DNA of 28,080 nucleotides. Origin: Paracoccaceae bacterium. GTDB lineage: Bacteria; Pseudomonadota; Alphaproteobacteria; Rhodobacterales; Rhodobacteraceae. How positions within the stretch are numbered: position 1 is the stretch's first letter; each line of letters starts with the position of its first letter. Shown here in pieces: positions 1 through 7,471 of the stretch. The position numbers and the translations under genes are program-made. The notes below the pieces were generated by a model. It was given only the letters and a program-made list of their open reading frames with translations. It made no database searches and was not told where the DNA came from. Location of the stretch: assembly GCA_020832725.1 (NCBI GenBank), contig JAFIEC010000374.1, forward strand, positions 1 to 28,080. Direction: 5' to 3'.

Positions 1-515
1 GCGGCCAGATCGGCCTGCAGTATTGGTGCAAGCGCCACGTGCCACAGGCCCGCCACGGGGTGCAGGCCCTGTGCGGTCCGGGCCAGAACGATCGCCGCAC
101 CCCGGCCCCCGCAGCGGGCGGCCCCCAGGATGGCTACCAGATCGCGTGGCAGAAAAGGCGCATCTGCCGGTGCGGTCAGCACCTCGCGCGCGCCCAGCCC
201 GCGCGCCCAGAGCATCGCCGCCAGGATGCCGCCCAGAGGCCCGGGCCAATCCGGAACCGGATCGGGCAGGACCGGCAGGCCGTGCCCGGCAAAGCGGGAG
301 GCGGGGCCGTTGGCATTCAGGGCCAGCGGGAAGGCCTGGTGCGCAAGCCGCTCCACCACATGCGACAGGATCGGCCGGCCCCCGATCTCCAGCAGGGTCT
401 TGTCGCCCCCGCCCATCCGGCGTGCCTTGCCCCCGGCAAGTATGACCCCCGGCAGGCTTGTGTCCTGCGGGCCCGGCGGTGCAAGGCCGGGACGATCCGC
501 GCGTTCACCTGACAT
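1..515 (-). CDS. mobA: Molybdenum cofactor guanylyltransferase MobA (3' end beyond window)
   Basis: MobA transfers GMP from GTP to molybdopterin to make the guanine dinucleotide form of the molybdenum cofactor in the cytoplasm. I translated the minus strand from the ATG at 515-513. After about 22 residues comes the family's nucleotide-binding signature LAGGKARRMGGGDK (residues 26-39), then LLEIGGRPILSHVVERL. Further on are PVLPDPVPDWPGPLGGILAA, a TAPADAPFLP segment holding the expected metal-binding aspartate, and GLHPVAGLW near the window edge. No stop interrupts the frame to base 1, so about 171 residues are visible of a protein usually near 200. The first 20 residues precede the usual fold start, so a slightly later start is possible. 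It is divergent from azlC. The signature is clear and the assignment firm. Confidence 0.92.
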   Translation of the reverse strand, partial: MSGERADRPGLAPPGPQDTSLPGVILAGGKARRMGGGDKTLLEIGGRPILSHVVERLAHQAFPLALNANGPASRFAGHGLPVLPDPVPDWPGPLGGILAAMLWARGLGAREVLTAPADAPFLPRDLVAILGAARCGGRGAAIVLARTAQGLHPVAGLWHVALAPILQADLA

Positions 516-670
516 TCCCGACATCCTTCCTGCGCGCCCCGGCAAGCCGCCCCGCCCCTCGCGTCACGCCACAGCCTTTCGGCGGGCGATTGCAACCGTC
601 GCGCCAAGCGCGTAGGCAAATGTCCTGAGCGCGCCATTGCCGCCACCCGAACCGACACCAGGATGCCGGC
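516..670. other. Divergent mobA/azlC intergenic region
   Basis: This 155-base gap separates the mobA start from the azlC start and must hold both promoters. I see no convincing -35/-10 pair. The only recognisable signal is a modest AGGA at 660-663, seven bases before the azlC ATG, suitable as a ribosome binding site. Confidence 0.5.
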
Positions 671-1381
671 ATGTCTTCCTCCACAGCAAAAGAAGCGTTC
701 TGGCAAGGCTTTCGGTCGGGTCTTCCGTTCCTGATCGTGCTGATCCCGTTCGCGATGCTCTTCGGCATTGCCGCGACCGAGGCAGGCCTGCCGCTTGCCC
801 AGACCATGGCGATGACGGTGCTGGTCATCGCGGGCGCGGCCCAGTTCGCGGCCCTTGCCCTGATGGAGGAGAATGCGCCGATTCTCATCGTCCTGCTGTC
901 AGCGCTGGCGGTCAACCTGCGCATGGCGATGTATTCTGCGGGGCTGGTGGTGCATTTCGGCGCCTTGCCCGTCTGGCAAAGGGCGATCCTGGCCTATCTG
1001 ATCGTCGATCAGGCCTATGCCGCCAGCGCCCAGCGCTTCGAGCAGGAGCCGGGGCTGCGCATCGGTGTCAAGCTTGCCTTTTACATGGGAACCATCACGC
1101 CGGTCTTCCTGCCGTGGTATCTTGCCACCTGGCTGGGCGCCGTGGTCGGACAGCGCATTCCGCCGGAGTTTGCCCTCGATTTCGCGCTGCCGATCACCTT
1201 CATCGCCCTGATCGCGCCGATGCTTCGGACCCCGGCCCATGTCGCCGCTGCGGGGGTGTCGGTCGTGCTGGCGCTGGGGCTGGCCTGGCTTCCGTGGAAC
1301 ACCGGGCTTCTGGTGGCGGCACTGGCCGCGATGATGGCGGGCGCGCGGGTCGAGTTGTGGCAGGGCCGGGCGCGGCCATGA
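671..1381 (+). CDS. azlC: AzlC family branched-chain amino acid exporter, large subunit
   Basis: AzlC is the large inner-membrane subunit of the AzlCD (LIV-E type) exporter, which in characterised cases pumps branched-chain amino acids and their analogues out of the cell. The 236-residue product has the family opening FWQGFRSGLPFLIVLIPFAM, then AGAAQFAALALM and a NLRMAMYSAGL segment, all typical of AzlC. Several hydrophobic helices fill the chain. Its TGA stop overlaps the ATG of azlD in an ATGA, so the two subunits are translationally coupled, as is usual for this pair. The actual substrate here is not shown by sequence; 'branched-chain amino acid' is the family default. Confidence 0.92.
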   Translation: MSSSTAKEAFWQGFRSGLPFLIVLIPFAMLFGIAATEAGLPLAQTMAMTVLVIAGAAQFAALALMEENAPILIVLLSALAVNLRMAMYSAGLVVHFGALPVWQRAILAYLIVDQAYAASAQRFEQEPGLRIGVKLAFYMGTITPVFLPWYLATWLGAVVGQRIPPEFALDFALPITFIALIAPMLRTPAHVAAAGVSVVLALGLAWLPWNTGLLVAALAAMMAGARVELWQGRARP

Positions 1382-1704
1382 CCTATTCCGACGCGACGAT
1401 CTGGTTCATCATCGGGGCGCTGGGCGTCGGCACCTTCCTGATCCGTTTCTCCTTTCTGGGCCTGATCGGGGATCGCCCGATGCCGCAATGGGTGTTGCGG
1501 CACCTGCGATACACGGCGGTTGCGGTCATTCCCGGGCTGGTGGCCCCGCTGGTGCTGTGGCCCGGCGCGACCGGCGGGGTGCCCGAACCCTCGCGGCTGC
1601 TGGCTGCGGGGGCCGCGCTGGCGGTGGGTGCGCTGACGCGCAACACGATCGCCGCCATCCTGGCGGGGATCGTCACGCTCTATCTCGTGGGCTGGGCGCT
1701 CTGA
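1378..1704 (+). CDS. azlD: AzlD family branched-chain amino acid exporter, small subunit
   Basis: This is the small partner of AzlC in the same exporter, a 108-residue membrane protein of typical AzlD size. The start ATG at 1378-1380 overlaps the azlC stop. The protein shows the family pattern: an N-terminal helix with a GTFLIRFSFL segment, then RHLRYTAVAVIPGLVAPLVL, then a C-terminal helix after LTRNTIAAILAG. Three to four membrane helices are expected. The next gene is convergent, with only 21 bases between the two stops. That gap holds a small GAGCCGGCTC palindrome (1718-1727) but no convincing terminator. Confidence 0.9.
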   Translation: MTYSDATIWFIIGALGVGTFLIRFSFLGLIGDRPMPQWVLRHLRYTAVAVIPGLVAPLVLWPGATGGVPEPSRLLAAGAALAVGALTRNTIAAILAGIVTLYLVGWAL

Positions 1705-1725
1705 CGGGGGCGAGGCAGAGCCGGC

Positions 1726-2907
1726 TCAGCCCGAAAGCCCTTCCCGCGCCAGCCAGCTTTCGATGAGCGACAGACATTCCGCCAGTTGCTCGGGCTGACC
1801 CTTGTAGTAATGCGTGGCCCCGCGGATCACATGCATCTCGCTGCGGGTCCGGGTGGCGGCCTCATGGACCAGTTTGGGATGGCTGGCCGGCGCGCCGTCA
1901 TCGGCGGAATTCTCGATCACGATCAGCGGCACCGTGATGCCTGCGGCCCCGGTCACGGCATCGCAGCGGCTGTCGTCGACCGACCATTGCGACAGCCAGC
2001 TGCGCAGCGAGGAATAGCGTGCAAGGCCGGCGGGGTTCACATTGGCCGCTTCGGGCTTGCCCAGAAAGCAGATCCCGGGGGTACGGTCGTTGGGATCGAC
2101 CGCCGGATCGAGCCAGCGCAGATCGGCCATGGTCCGATGGACGACGAAGGGGCGCTCGTATTCCAGCCCGCCGATCCGGGCCAGACGGCCAAGCTCCTCG
2201 CGGGCCCAGGCGCTGATGCGGCGCATCCGCGCCAGTTGTGCCGCGCGGAAGGTCGCGATGAAATCCGCGCTGTAGGGCGGCGGCGGCGCGCCTGCGGGGT
2301 CGTAGATGTCAAGCTCGCGGTCGCGCCGTGTCGGGTCGGCCTCGTCGATGACCGAAGGGTCGAGCCATTCCGACAGGGTGCGGGCACGGCTGGCATGGGC
2401 TGCCACCATCATCACGCCGTCAACGGGCTGAAGACCGGCCGCTGTCAGATCGACCGGATCGCCTGCCGGTGTGTGGGTGATCGTCGGCCGCTCGGCCTGG
2501 GACTGGTAGAAGAGCGACAGCGACGCGCCCCCTGACCAGCCGCAGAGCACGACCGTTTCATAGCCGAGAGCTTCGCGCGCATGGCGGACCCATGCGCCCA
2601 TGTCGCGGGCAACCTTCTCCATGATCAGGGCCGCATCGAACTTCACATAGCGGCTGGAGGCGCAGATCACGTGATGGCCCGCCTCGGCCATGGCGATGGG
2701 TACCGGCAGAAGCTGCAGCGAGGTGGCCGGGTGCATCAGGATGATGACCGTCCGCGATGGCCGTCCGCAGGGCCTGAGCAGCTGCCCCTCGAGATTGACC
2801 ATGCCCTGGGTGCCGACAAAGCCGTAGGTCTCGGCGTTGGCGACGGATTCGGGGTATTGCACGATCAGGGGGATGCGGTCGTAGGCGGGCCGGGAAGGAT
2901 CGGTCAT
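1726..2907 (-). CDS. Alpha/beta hydrolase
   Basis: This is a 393-residue hydrolase of the alpha/beta fold, cytoplasmic as no signal peptide is seen. The nucleophile elbow is LCGWSGGA with the catalytic serine at residue 125. Near the C-terminus, ENSADDGAP supplies candidate acid residues (D336 or D337) and GATHYYKG supplies the catalytic histidine (H366). The long stretch between residues 140 and 320 is larger than a simple cap domain. It is the last gene of the minus-strand operon, starting only three bases after the dctM stop. It probably hydrolyses an ester, lactone or thioester intermediate of the acid imported by the TRAP system, but the substrate cannot be read from sequence. Confidence 0.85.
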   Translation of the reverse strand: MTDPSRPAYDRIPLIVQYPESVANAETYGFVGTQGMVNLEGQLLRPCGRPSRTVIILMHPATSLQLLPVPIAMAEAGHHVICASSRYVKFDAALIMEKVARDMGAWVRHAREALGYETVVLCGWSGGASLSLFYQSQAERPTITHTPAGDPVDLTAAGLQPVDGVMMVAAHASRARTLSEWLDPSVIDEADPTRRDRELDIYDPAGAPPPPYSADFIATFRAAQLARMRRISAWAREELGRLARIGGLEYERPFVVHRTMADLRWLDPAVDPNDRTPGICFLGKPEAANVNPAGLARYSSLRSWLSQWSVDDSRCDAVTGAAGITVPLIVIENSADDGAPASHPKLVHEAATRTRSEMHVIRGATHYYKGQPEQLAECLSLIESWLAREGLSG

Positions 2908-2910
2908 GGG

Positions 2911-4203
2911 TCATCTCATCATCGAGGGCAGGAACAGCGCAAGGGCCGGAAAGGCCAGCAGCAGCGCCAGGCGCACCAGATCGGCGGCAAGAAACGGAAG
3001 AACGCCGCGATAGATCGTGGCAATGCTGACCTTGGGCACCATGCTGGAGAGGATGAAGATGTTCATCCCTATGGGCGGCGTGATCAGGCTGATCTCGGTG
3101 ACCACGACCACGAGGATGCCGAACCAAATCGGGTCGAGGCCGTAGAACTGCACCAGCGGAAAGAAGATCGGGATGGTCAGCAGGATCATCGATATGCTGT
3201 CGAGGATGGTGCCCAGCGCCAGATAGACCAGCATCATCAGGCCCAGAACCAGCCAGACCGGATAGCCCTGACCATCGACGAAGGCCCGGATCTGGCGCGG
3301 CATGCCGGTCATGTTCAGGAAATTGGCGAAGATGAACGCCCCCACCAGGATGAGCAGCAGTGCCGTGGACATCAGCACCGTCTCGTAGAGGATCGCCACC
3401 ATCTCCGAGAAGCTTGCCGCCTGGCGCAGGACCACCGACAGGAAGGCACCGAAGGCGCCGATGCCCGCGGCCTCGGTCGGGGTGAACAGGCCGATGTAGA
3501 TGCCCCCGATCACCGCCACGAAGAGCACCAGGATCTCCCAGACCCCGGCAAGCGAGCGCATCCGCGTGGCCAGATCGGTGCGGGGGCCGGCAGGTCCGCT
3601 TTCGGGAGAGATCCGCGTGATGATCCCGACGGTGAGGTTGTACAGCACGATCCCCAGAAGCCCCGGCACCACGCCCGCGATGAACAGCGCGGCGATATCC
3701 GTCTGGGTCAGCACGCCATAGAGAACCATGATCACCGATGGCGGGATCAGGATGCCGAGGGTGCCGCCCGCCGCGATCGAGCCGGTGGCCAGCCTGTCGG
3801 AATAGCCCAGCCGTGTCATTTCGGGCACCGCGATGCGCGCCATGGTCGCCGTGGTGGCAAGCGAGGAGCCGCAGACCGCCGAAAACCCCGCGCAGGAGAC
3901 GATCGTCGCCCGGGCAAGCCCGCCGCGCCGATGGCCAAGCCAGGCATAAGAGGCGTTGTAGAGCCGCCCCGCCATGCCCGCGCGGGAGATGAAGTTGCCC
4001 ATCAGCAGGAACAGCGGGATCACCAGCAGCGAGTATTCCCGCGTGGTGCTGAGGGCTGCCTCGGCCGCCGAGATCATGGCGGGGCGCCAGTCCACGATCA
4101 GCCCGAAGCCGATGATGCCCACGACCATCATGGCAAAGGCCACGGGGATCCGCAGAAAGATCAGGACCAGAAGCGCGGCAAAGCCGATGGCCGCCTCGAA
4201 CAT
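2911..4203 (-). CDS. dctM: TRAP transporter large permease subunit DctM
   Basis: DctM is the large membrane subunit of a tripartite ATP-independent periplasmic transporter, which uses a sodium gradient to import the solute handed over by DctP. The 430-residue length and roughly a dozen hydrophobic helices fit the family. The diagnostic segment GGTLGILIPPSVIMVLYG is present, as are an AGFSAVCGSSLATTATMA stretch and a C-terminal LITPPIGMNIFI that repeats the pattern. The ATG at 4203-4201 is preceded by GGAG at suitable spacing and lies 30 bases after the dctQ stop. The gene order dctP-dctQ-dctM is standard. The symbol is generic; the substrate is inferred only from operon context to be an organic acid. 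Confidence 0.94.
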   Translation of the reverse strand: MFEAAIGFAALLVLIFLRIPVAFAMMVVGIIGFGLIVDWRPAMISAAEAALSTTREYSLLVIPLFLLMGNFISRAGMAGRLYNASYAWLGHRRGGLARATIVSCAGFSAVCGSSLATTATMARIAVPEMTRLGYSDRLATGSIAAGGTLGILIPPSVIMVLYGVLTQTDIAALFIAGVVPGLLGIVLYNLTVGIITRISPESGPAGPRTDLATRMRSLAGVWEILVLFVAVIGGIYIGLFTPTEAAGIGAFGAFLSVVLRQAASFSEMVAILYETVLMSTALLLILVGAFIFANFLNMTGMPRQIRAFVDGQGYPVWLVLGLMMLVYLALGTILDSISMILLTIPIFFPLVQFYGLDPIWFGILVVVVTEISLITPPIGMNIFILSSMVPKVSIATIYRGVLPFLAADLVRLALLLAFPALALFLPSMMR

Positions 4204-4233
4204 GTCAGGCTACTCCGAAAAGGCGAGCGGGCG

Positions 4234-4776
4234 TCATCGCCCGCGCCGCAGACCGGCCGCAAGGCGGCCCAGAAGGATCAGCGCCGTCAGCCCCATCGAG
4301 GCCGCGGCAAAATGGAAGAAGGGCGACAAGGGCAGGCGCAGGAACATCGTGACCTCCCCGAAACGGGCCGCCTGGTTGCCCCAGCGCGCGGCAAAGATGC
4401 ACAGGACCACCATCACCAACGCCCCGACAAGGCGATAGACCTGGCGCAGCAGGTGCAGGGTGCGGGTGCTGACGGCACGGTCGATCAGGTTCACCGTGAT
4501 ATGCCGGTCGGCAAGCGTCGCGGCCGGCAGGGCGACGAAGAACATCACCAGCAGCAGAAGCCCCGACAATTCGTAGCCGCCCCGCAGCGGGCGGTTCATC
4601 AGGTTGCGCCCGGCCACATCGACAACCGTGACCATCATCAGCGCGAACAGGGCGGCTGCCACCACATAGGCGACGACCCTGCCCGCGATGCTTGCGGGCA
4701 GGGTGGTGCCGCCGCCCGGATCCGGCGGCGGCACCTTGTCCCCCGGCAGGGGAGGGGGGGGCAGGTCGTGCGACAT
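4234..4776 (-). CDS. dctQ: TRAP transporter small permease subunit DctQ
   Basis: This is the small four-helix membrane subunit that pairs with DctM. I place the start at the ATG at 4776-4774 (MSHDLPPPPLPGDKV), giving 180 residues. The open frame continues further upstream, but that part overlaps dctP and has arginine-rich composition unlike real coding sequence. A proline- and glycine-rich N-terminal tail of about 30 residues precedes the first helix. Family segments include DVAGRNLMNRPLRGGYELSG and the following hydrophobic helix, then ITVNLIDRAVS. It begins 14 bases after the dctP stop. Confidence 0.9.
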   Translation of the reverse strand: MSHDLPPPPLPGDKVPPPDPGGGTTLPASIAGRVVAYVVAAALFALMMVTVVDVAGRNLMNRPLRGGYELSGLLLLVMFFVALPAATLADRHITVNLIDRAVSTRTLHLLRQVYRLVGALVMVVLCIFAARWGNQAARFGEVTMFLRLPLSPFFHFAAASMGLTALILLGRLAAGLRRGR

Positions 4777-4790
4777 GGGGCCCCTGTCGC

Positions 4791-5828
4791 TCAGCGGGCG
4801 GCGATCTCGGCGTTGAGCGCCGCGACCTCCCCGGCGAAGGCCGCCAGCACGGCCTCGGCGTCGATCCCCAGGCCATTCGCCTTCTCGATCCATTCGGCGC
4901 GCATGGGCGCGAACGCCGCCTCGATCTCGGCCTGGAATTCCGGCGACATGGACGTGATCTCTATCCCCTCGGCTTCCACATAGGCCCGGCCCTCGGCATC
5001 GCCGTGGTCCCAGGAACGGCCGATCAACCGCGCGCCCGCCTCGCCCGAGACGGACATGATCAGCTCCCGGTCCTCCTCGGAGATGCTGTTCCAGACGTTC
5101 CGGTTCACCGCGAAGTGGAAAACCAGGTTGAAGATGCCGCCCGGCACGTCGGTGGAATGCGACAGGTAGCGGGCAAGCGAGAGGTCGCGCACCGCGTTGT
5201 AGGGCACGAACAGCCCCTCGGCGGCACCCGAAGAGATCACCTGCGTCACCTCGGTGAAGGGGACGAACATGGCCGTGGCACCCAGCGTGTCGGCAAGACG
5301 GCCAACCGTCGCGCCCGGCACCCGCAGGCGAAGCCCCGCCATGTCGGCGGCCCGGGTGATGGCGCGGCGGGAATTGTGGATCATTCCCGGTCCATGGGTC
5401 GATACGGTGATCACGACCACGTCCTCATGTTCCCCGGCCTGCTTGAGGTGGTTCTCGAAGATGCGCCAATAGGCCACCGAATTGGCCTCGGCAGAGGCGC
5501 CGATGAAGGGAAGCTCGGCTATCTCGTGCAGCACGAACCGGCCCTGGGCGATCCCGGGGACGTAATAGCCGGCATCCATCACCCGGTCGCGGATCAGGTC
5601 GTGGAAGGCCACCGGAGAGCCGGGCGGGCTGGCCAGGAATTCCACCTGCACCCGCCCTTCGGTGACGTCCTCGACCTTTGCGCCCCATTCGAAGGTGGCA
5701 AGGTTGAAATCCGCGGTGGGGCCGCCCCACCAGCCAAAGCGCATCACGGTCTGGGCATCGGCGGCCGCGGCAAGCGTCAGCCCCTGCACGGCCACCAGTG
5801 CGCCGGCAAGCATCAAACGTGTCTTCAT
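4791..5828 (-). CDS. dctP: TRAP transporter periplasmic substrate-binding protein DctP
   Basis: This is the periplasmic receptor of the TRAP system. I chose the ATG at 5828-5826 because AGGGAGGAG lies just upstream and the product then begins with a clean signal peptide (MKTRLMLAGALVAVQGLTLA, probable cleavage after ADA near residue 25). The mature part has the family's central segment GLRLRVPGATVGRLADTLGA, whose arginine normally pairs with the ligand carboxylate. FVPFTEVTQVISSGAAEGLF follows, then a FNLVFHFAVNRNVWNSIS segment. Length is 345 residues. It lies 69 bases after the VOC gene in the same operon. The ligand is probably an organic acid, but its identity is not visible. Confidence 0.92.
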   Translation of the reverse strand: MKTRLMLAGALVAVQGLTLAAAADAQTVMRFGWWGGPTADFNLATFEWGAKVEDVTEGRVQVEFLASPPGSPVAFHDLIRDRVMDAGYYVPGIAQGRFVLHEIAELPFIGASAEANSVAYWRIFENHLKQAGEHEDVVVITVSTHGPGMIHNSRRAITRAADMAGLRLRVPGATVGRLADTLGATAMFVPFTEVTQVISSGAAEGLFVPYNAVRDLSLARYLSHSTDVPGGIFNLVFHFAVNRNVWNSISEEDRELIMSVSGEAGARLIGRSWDHGDAEGRAYVEAEGIEITSMSPEFQAEIEAAFAPMRAEWIEKANGLGIDAEAVLAAFAGEVAALNAEIAAR

Positions 5829-5897
5829 GGTCTCCTCCCTCTGTTCTCCGGCCACCCTGAAGGGCGCCGGTATCGTGATCCTCCGCCGCGCCGGTCC

Positions 5898-6422
5898 TCA
5901 GTCCACAAGGGCGGCGGCGGCATGGCCCGGAGCGCGGCGTGTGCGGTCCCATTCCTCCAGCATCGGGGCTGACGCCTCGCGCAGGCGACGCTCCATCCCG
6001 GGGGTCATCGTCCGCCACGCCAATTCAAGCCGGTGGCCGTTGGGGTCGAAGAAATAGATGGACTTGCAGATCTTGTGGTCGGTCGGCCCCACGACCTCGA
6101 TACCAAGCCCCTCCAGATGGGCCTTCGCCTCCCACAGGGCCTCTTCGCTTTCGACATCCATCGCCAGGTGCTGCACCCAGGGCGGGGTATTCTCGTCGCG
6201 GCCCATCCTGGGGGCCTCGGGCAGCTCGAAAAAGGCAAGGTGGCTTCCGTCGGGCAGCGCGAAGAAGATGTGCATGAACGGGTCGATCTCGCCCGTTGTG
6301 GGGTTCCTGTCCTCGGCCACGGCAAAGGCATAGGGCAGGCCCAGCGCCTTTTCGTAGAATTCCACGGTCTCGCGGCTGTCCTTGCAGCGATAGGCCACGT
6401 GGTGGAACGATCTCGGATACAT
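5898..6422 (-). CDS. VOC family protein (glyoxalase/dioxygenase superfamily)
   Basis: This is a 174-residue vicinal oxygen chelate protein. The ATG at 6422-6420 has a near-ideal AGGAGG ribosome binding site whose last bases run into the TAA stop of the upstream reductase gene. The fold signature is clear: FHHVAYRCKD at the N-terminus, a long insertion to HLAFFELPEAP, then WVQHLAMDV, then IYFFDPNGHRLELAW. Candidate metal ligands are H8, E66, H85 and E133. VOC proteins can be glyoxalases, extradiol dioxygenases, isomerases or epimerases. Here the context suggests a step in organic acid breakdown, but the exact reaction is unknown. The roughly 35-residue tail after the core is arginine-rich at first and not recognised. 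Confidence 0.87.
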   Translation of the reverse strand: MYPRSFHHVAYRCKDSRETVEFYEKALGLPYAFAVAEDRNPTTGEIDPFMHIFFALPDGSHLAFFELPEAPRMGRDENTPPWVQHLAMDVESEEALWEAKAHLEGLGIEVVGPTDHKICKSIYFFDPNGHRLELAWRTMTPGMERRLREASAPMLEEWDRTRRAPGHAAAALVD

Positions 6423-6427
6423 GATGT

Positions 6428-7471
6428 TTACCTCCTCATCCTGTCGTGTTCGTGTCCCTGCGGGCTGCACCCCGGATCGGGCATCCCCGCTTGTCCGCGC
6501 GGGTTCCGGCCTTGTGCCTCGCGCGCCCTTACAAGGGCGGTCAGGGTGGCATTGACCGGTGCCGTCAGCCCCGCGCGCTGCGCCTCGCGGACGACGGCGC
6601 CGTTGATATAGCCGATCTCGCTGGGCCGGCCGCGGTCGATGTCCTGCAGGACCGAGGGACGGGCGGCCCGCACCCGTGCGCCAAAGGCCATCACATGCGC
6701 CTCGGGGTCCTGGACATCGAGCGTGATGCCAAGCGCGCGCGCGACCTCCCAGGCCTCGCGGCCCGCAGCGCGGCAGACCTGTGCAAGCTCGGGGTTGTCG
6801 AGCACCTCGCCGACACTCAGGCCCGATGCGGCACAGGGGCCGGAGAAGGCGGCGTTGCAGATCAGCTTTTCCCACTGCATCGCACGGACGTCCGCTGCGC
6901 GATGCAGTGGGATGCCGCTTGCGTCCAGAGCGGAGGCGATCCGCTCAAGACAGGCGGGGTCGGTTCCCGCGTCCTTGCCCGAAGAGGCATAGGCACCGAA
7001 ATGCAGGGCGCCGGGGCCCGCGTGGCAGGCCCGGCCCGGTTCCGGCAGGCTGGCCCCGAAGGCCACGGCCACCCCGATGGCAAGCCTTTGGGCACCGACC
7101 ACGTCCGCCACTTCTCCGGCCGAGCCCAGCCCGTTCTGGATCGCCAGCATCGCGGTCTCTCGCCTCATCAGCGCCCCGGCAGCGCGCGCAGCATCGGCGG
7201 CGGCGGCGGCCTTGGTCGCGAGGATCACCAGCCCCGCCCGACCTGCAGCATCCGCCGCGTCCGCAGCCGAAAGGAACACCCGCAGCGGCACCCGGCGCAC
7301 CCCTTCCGGGCCGTCCAGAAGCAGGCCATGTCGCGCAATCGCCTCGCGGTGCGCGGGATCGCGCACGATGGCCACCACGGCACCCCCCGCTGCGGCCAGC
7401 CGCCCCGCCAGAACCGAGCCCATGGCCCCGGTACCCATGATGGCGATCGTCCCGCCGAGCCGCTCCGTCAT
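6428..7471 (-). CDS. Ketopantoate reductase family (ApbA/PanE-like) oxidoreductase
   Basis: This is a 347-residue NAD(P)H-dependent 2-oxoacid reductase-like enzyme. The N-terminal Rossmann motif is IAIMGTGAMGSVLAGRLAAA (G13-x-G15-xx-G18). The family's IQNGLG follows at residues 111-116, and the catalytic region MQWEKLICNAAFSG has K202 and N206. The C-terminal helical domain has DIDRGRPSEIGYINGAVV, matching the family's substrate-binding segment. The start overlaps the stop of the upstream dehydratase gene in an ATGA. True ketopantoate reductase acts in pantothenate synthesis, but location in a TRAP-linked catabolic operon argues for reduction or oxidation of another 2-oxo or 2-hydroxy acid, so I give no symbol. 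The 30-residue tail after the last domain is unusual in being rich in Gly, Pro and Arg. Confidence 0.88.
   Translation of the reverse strand: MTERLGGTIAIMGTGAMGSVLAGRLAAAGGAVVAIVRDPAHREAIARHGLLLDGPEGVRRVPLRVFLSAADAADAAGRAGLVILATKAAAAADAARAAGALMRRETAMLAIQNGLGSAGEVADVVGAQRLAIGVAVAFGASLPEPGRACHAGPGALHFGAYASSGKDAGTDPACLERIASALDASGIPLHRAADVRAMQWEKLICNAAFSGPCAASGLSVGEVLDNPELAQVCRAAGREAWEVARALGITLDVQDPEAHVMAFGARVRAARPSVLQDIDRGRPSEIGYINGAVVREAQRAGLTAPVNATLTALVRAREAQGRNPRGQAGMPDPGCSPQGHEHDRMRR

Noticed and set aside
1378..1704. A longer frame from 637 covering azlD
   Set aside because: The part before 1378 runs out of frame through azlC and has shadow-like composition; the ATGA overlap start gives a full-length AzlD.
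2581..4983. An 800-codon open frame on the plus strand opposite dctM, dctQ and the hydrolase
   Set aside because: It is very rich in His, Asp, Gln, Arg and Gly, has no domain I recognise, and mirrors well-supported minus-strand genes; long antisense frames are common in high-GC DNA.
6428..7471. Naming the reductase panE for pantothenate synthesis
   Set aside because: Its position within a TRAP-linked catabolic operon and overlap with a dehydratase gene argue for a different substrate.
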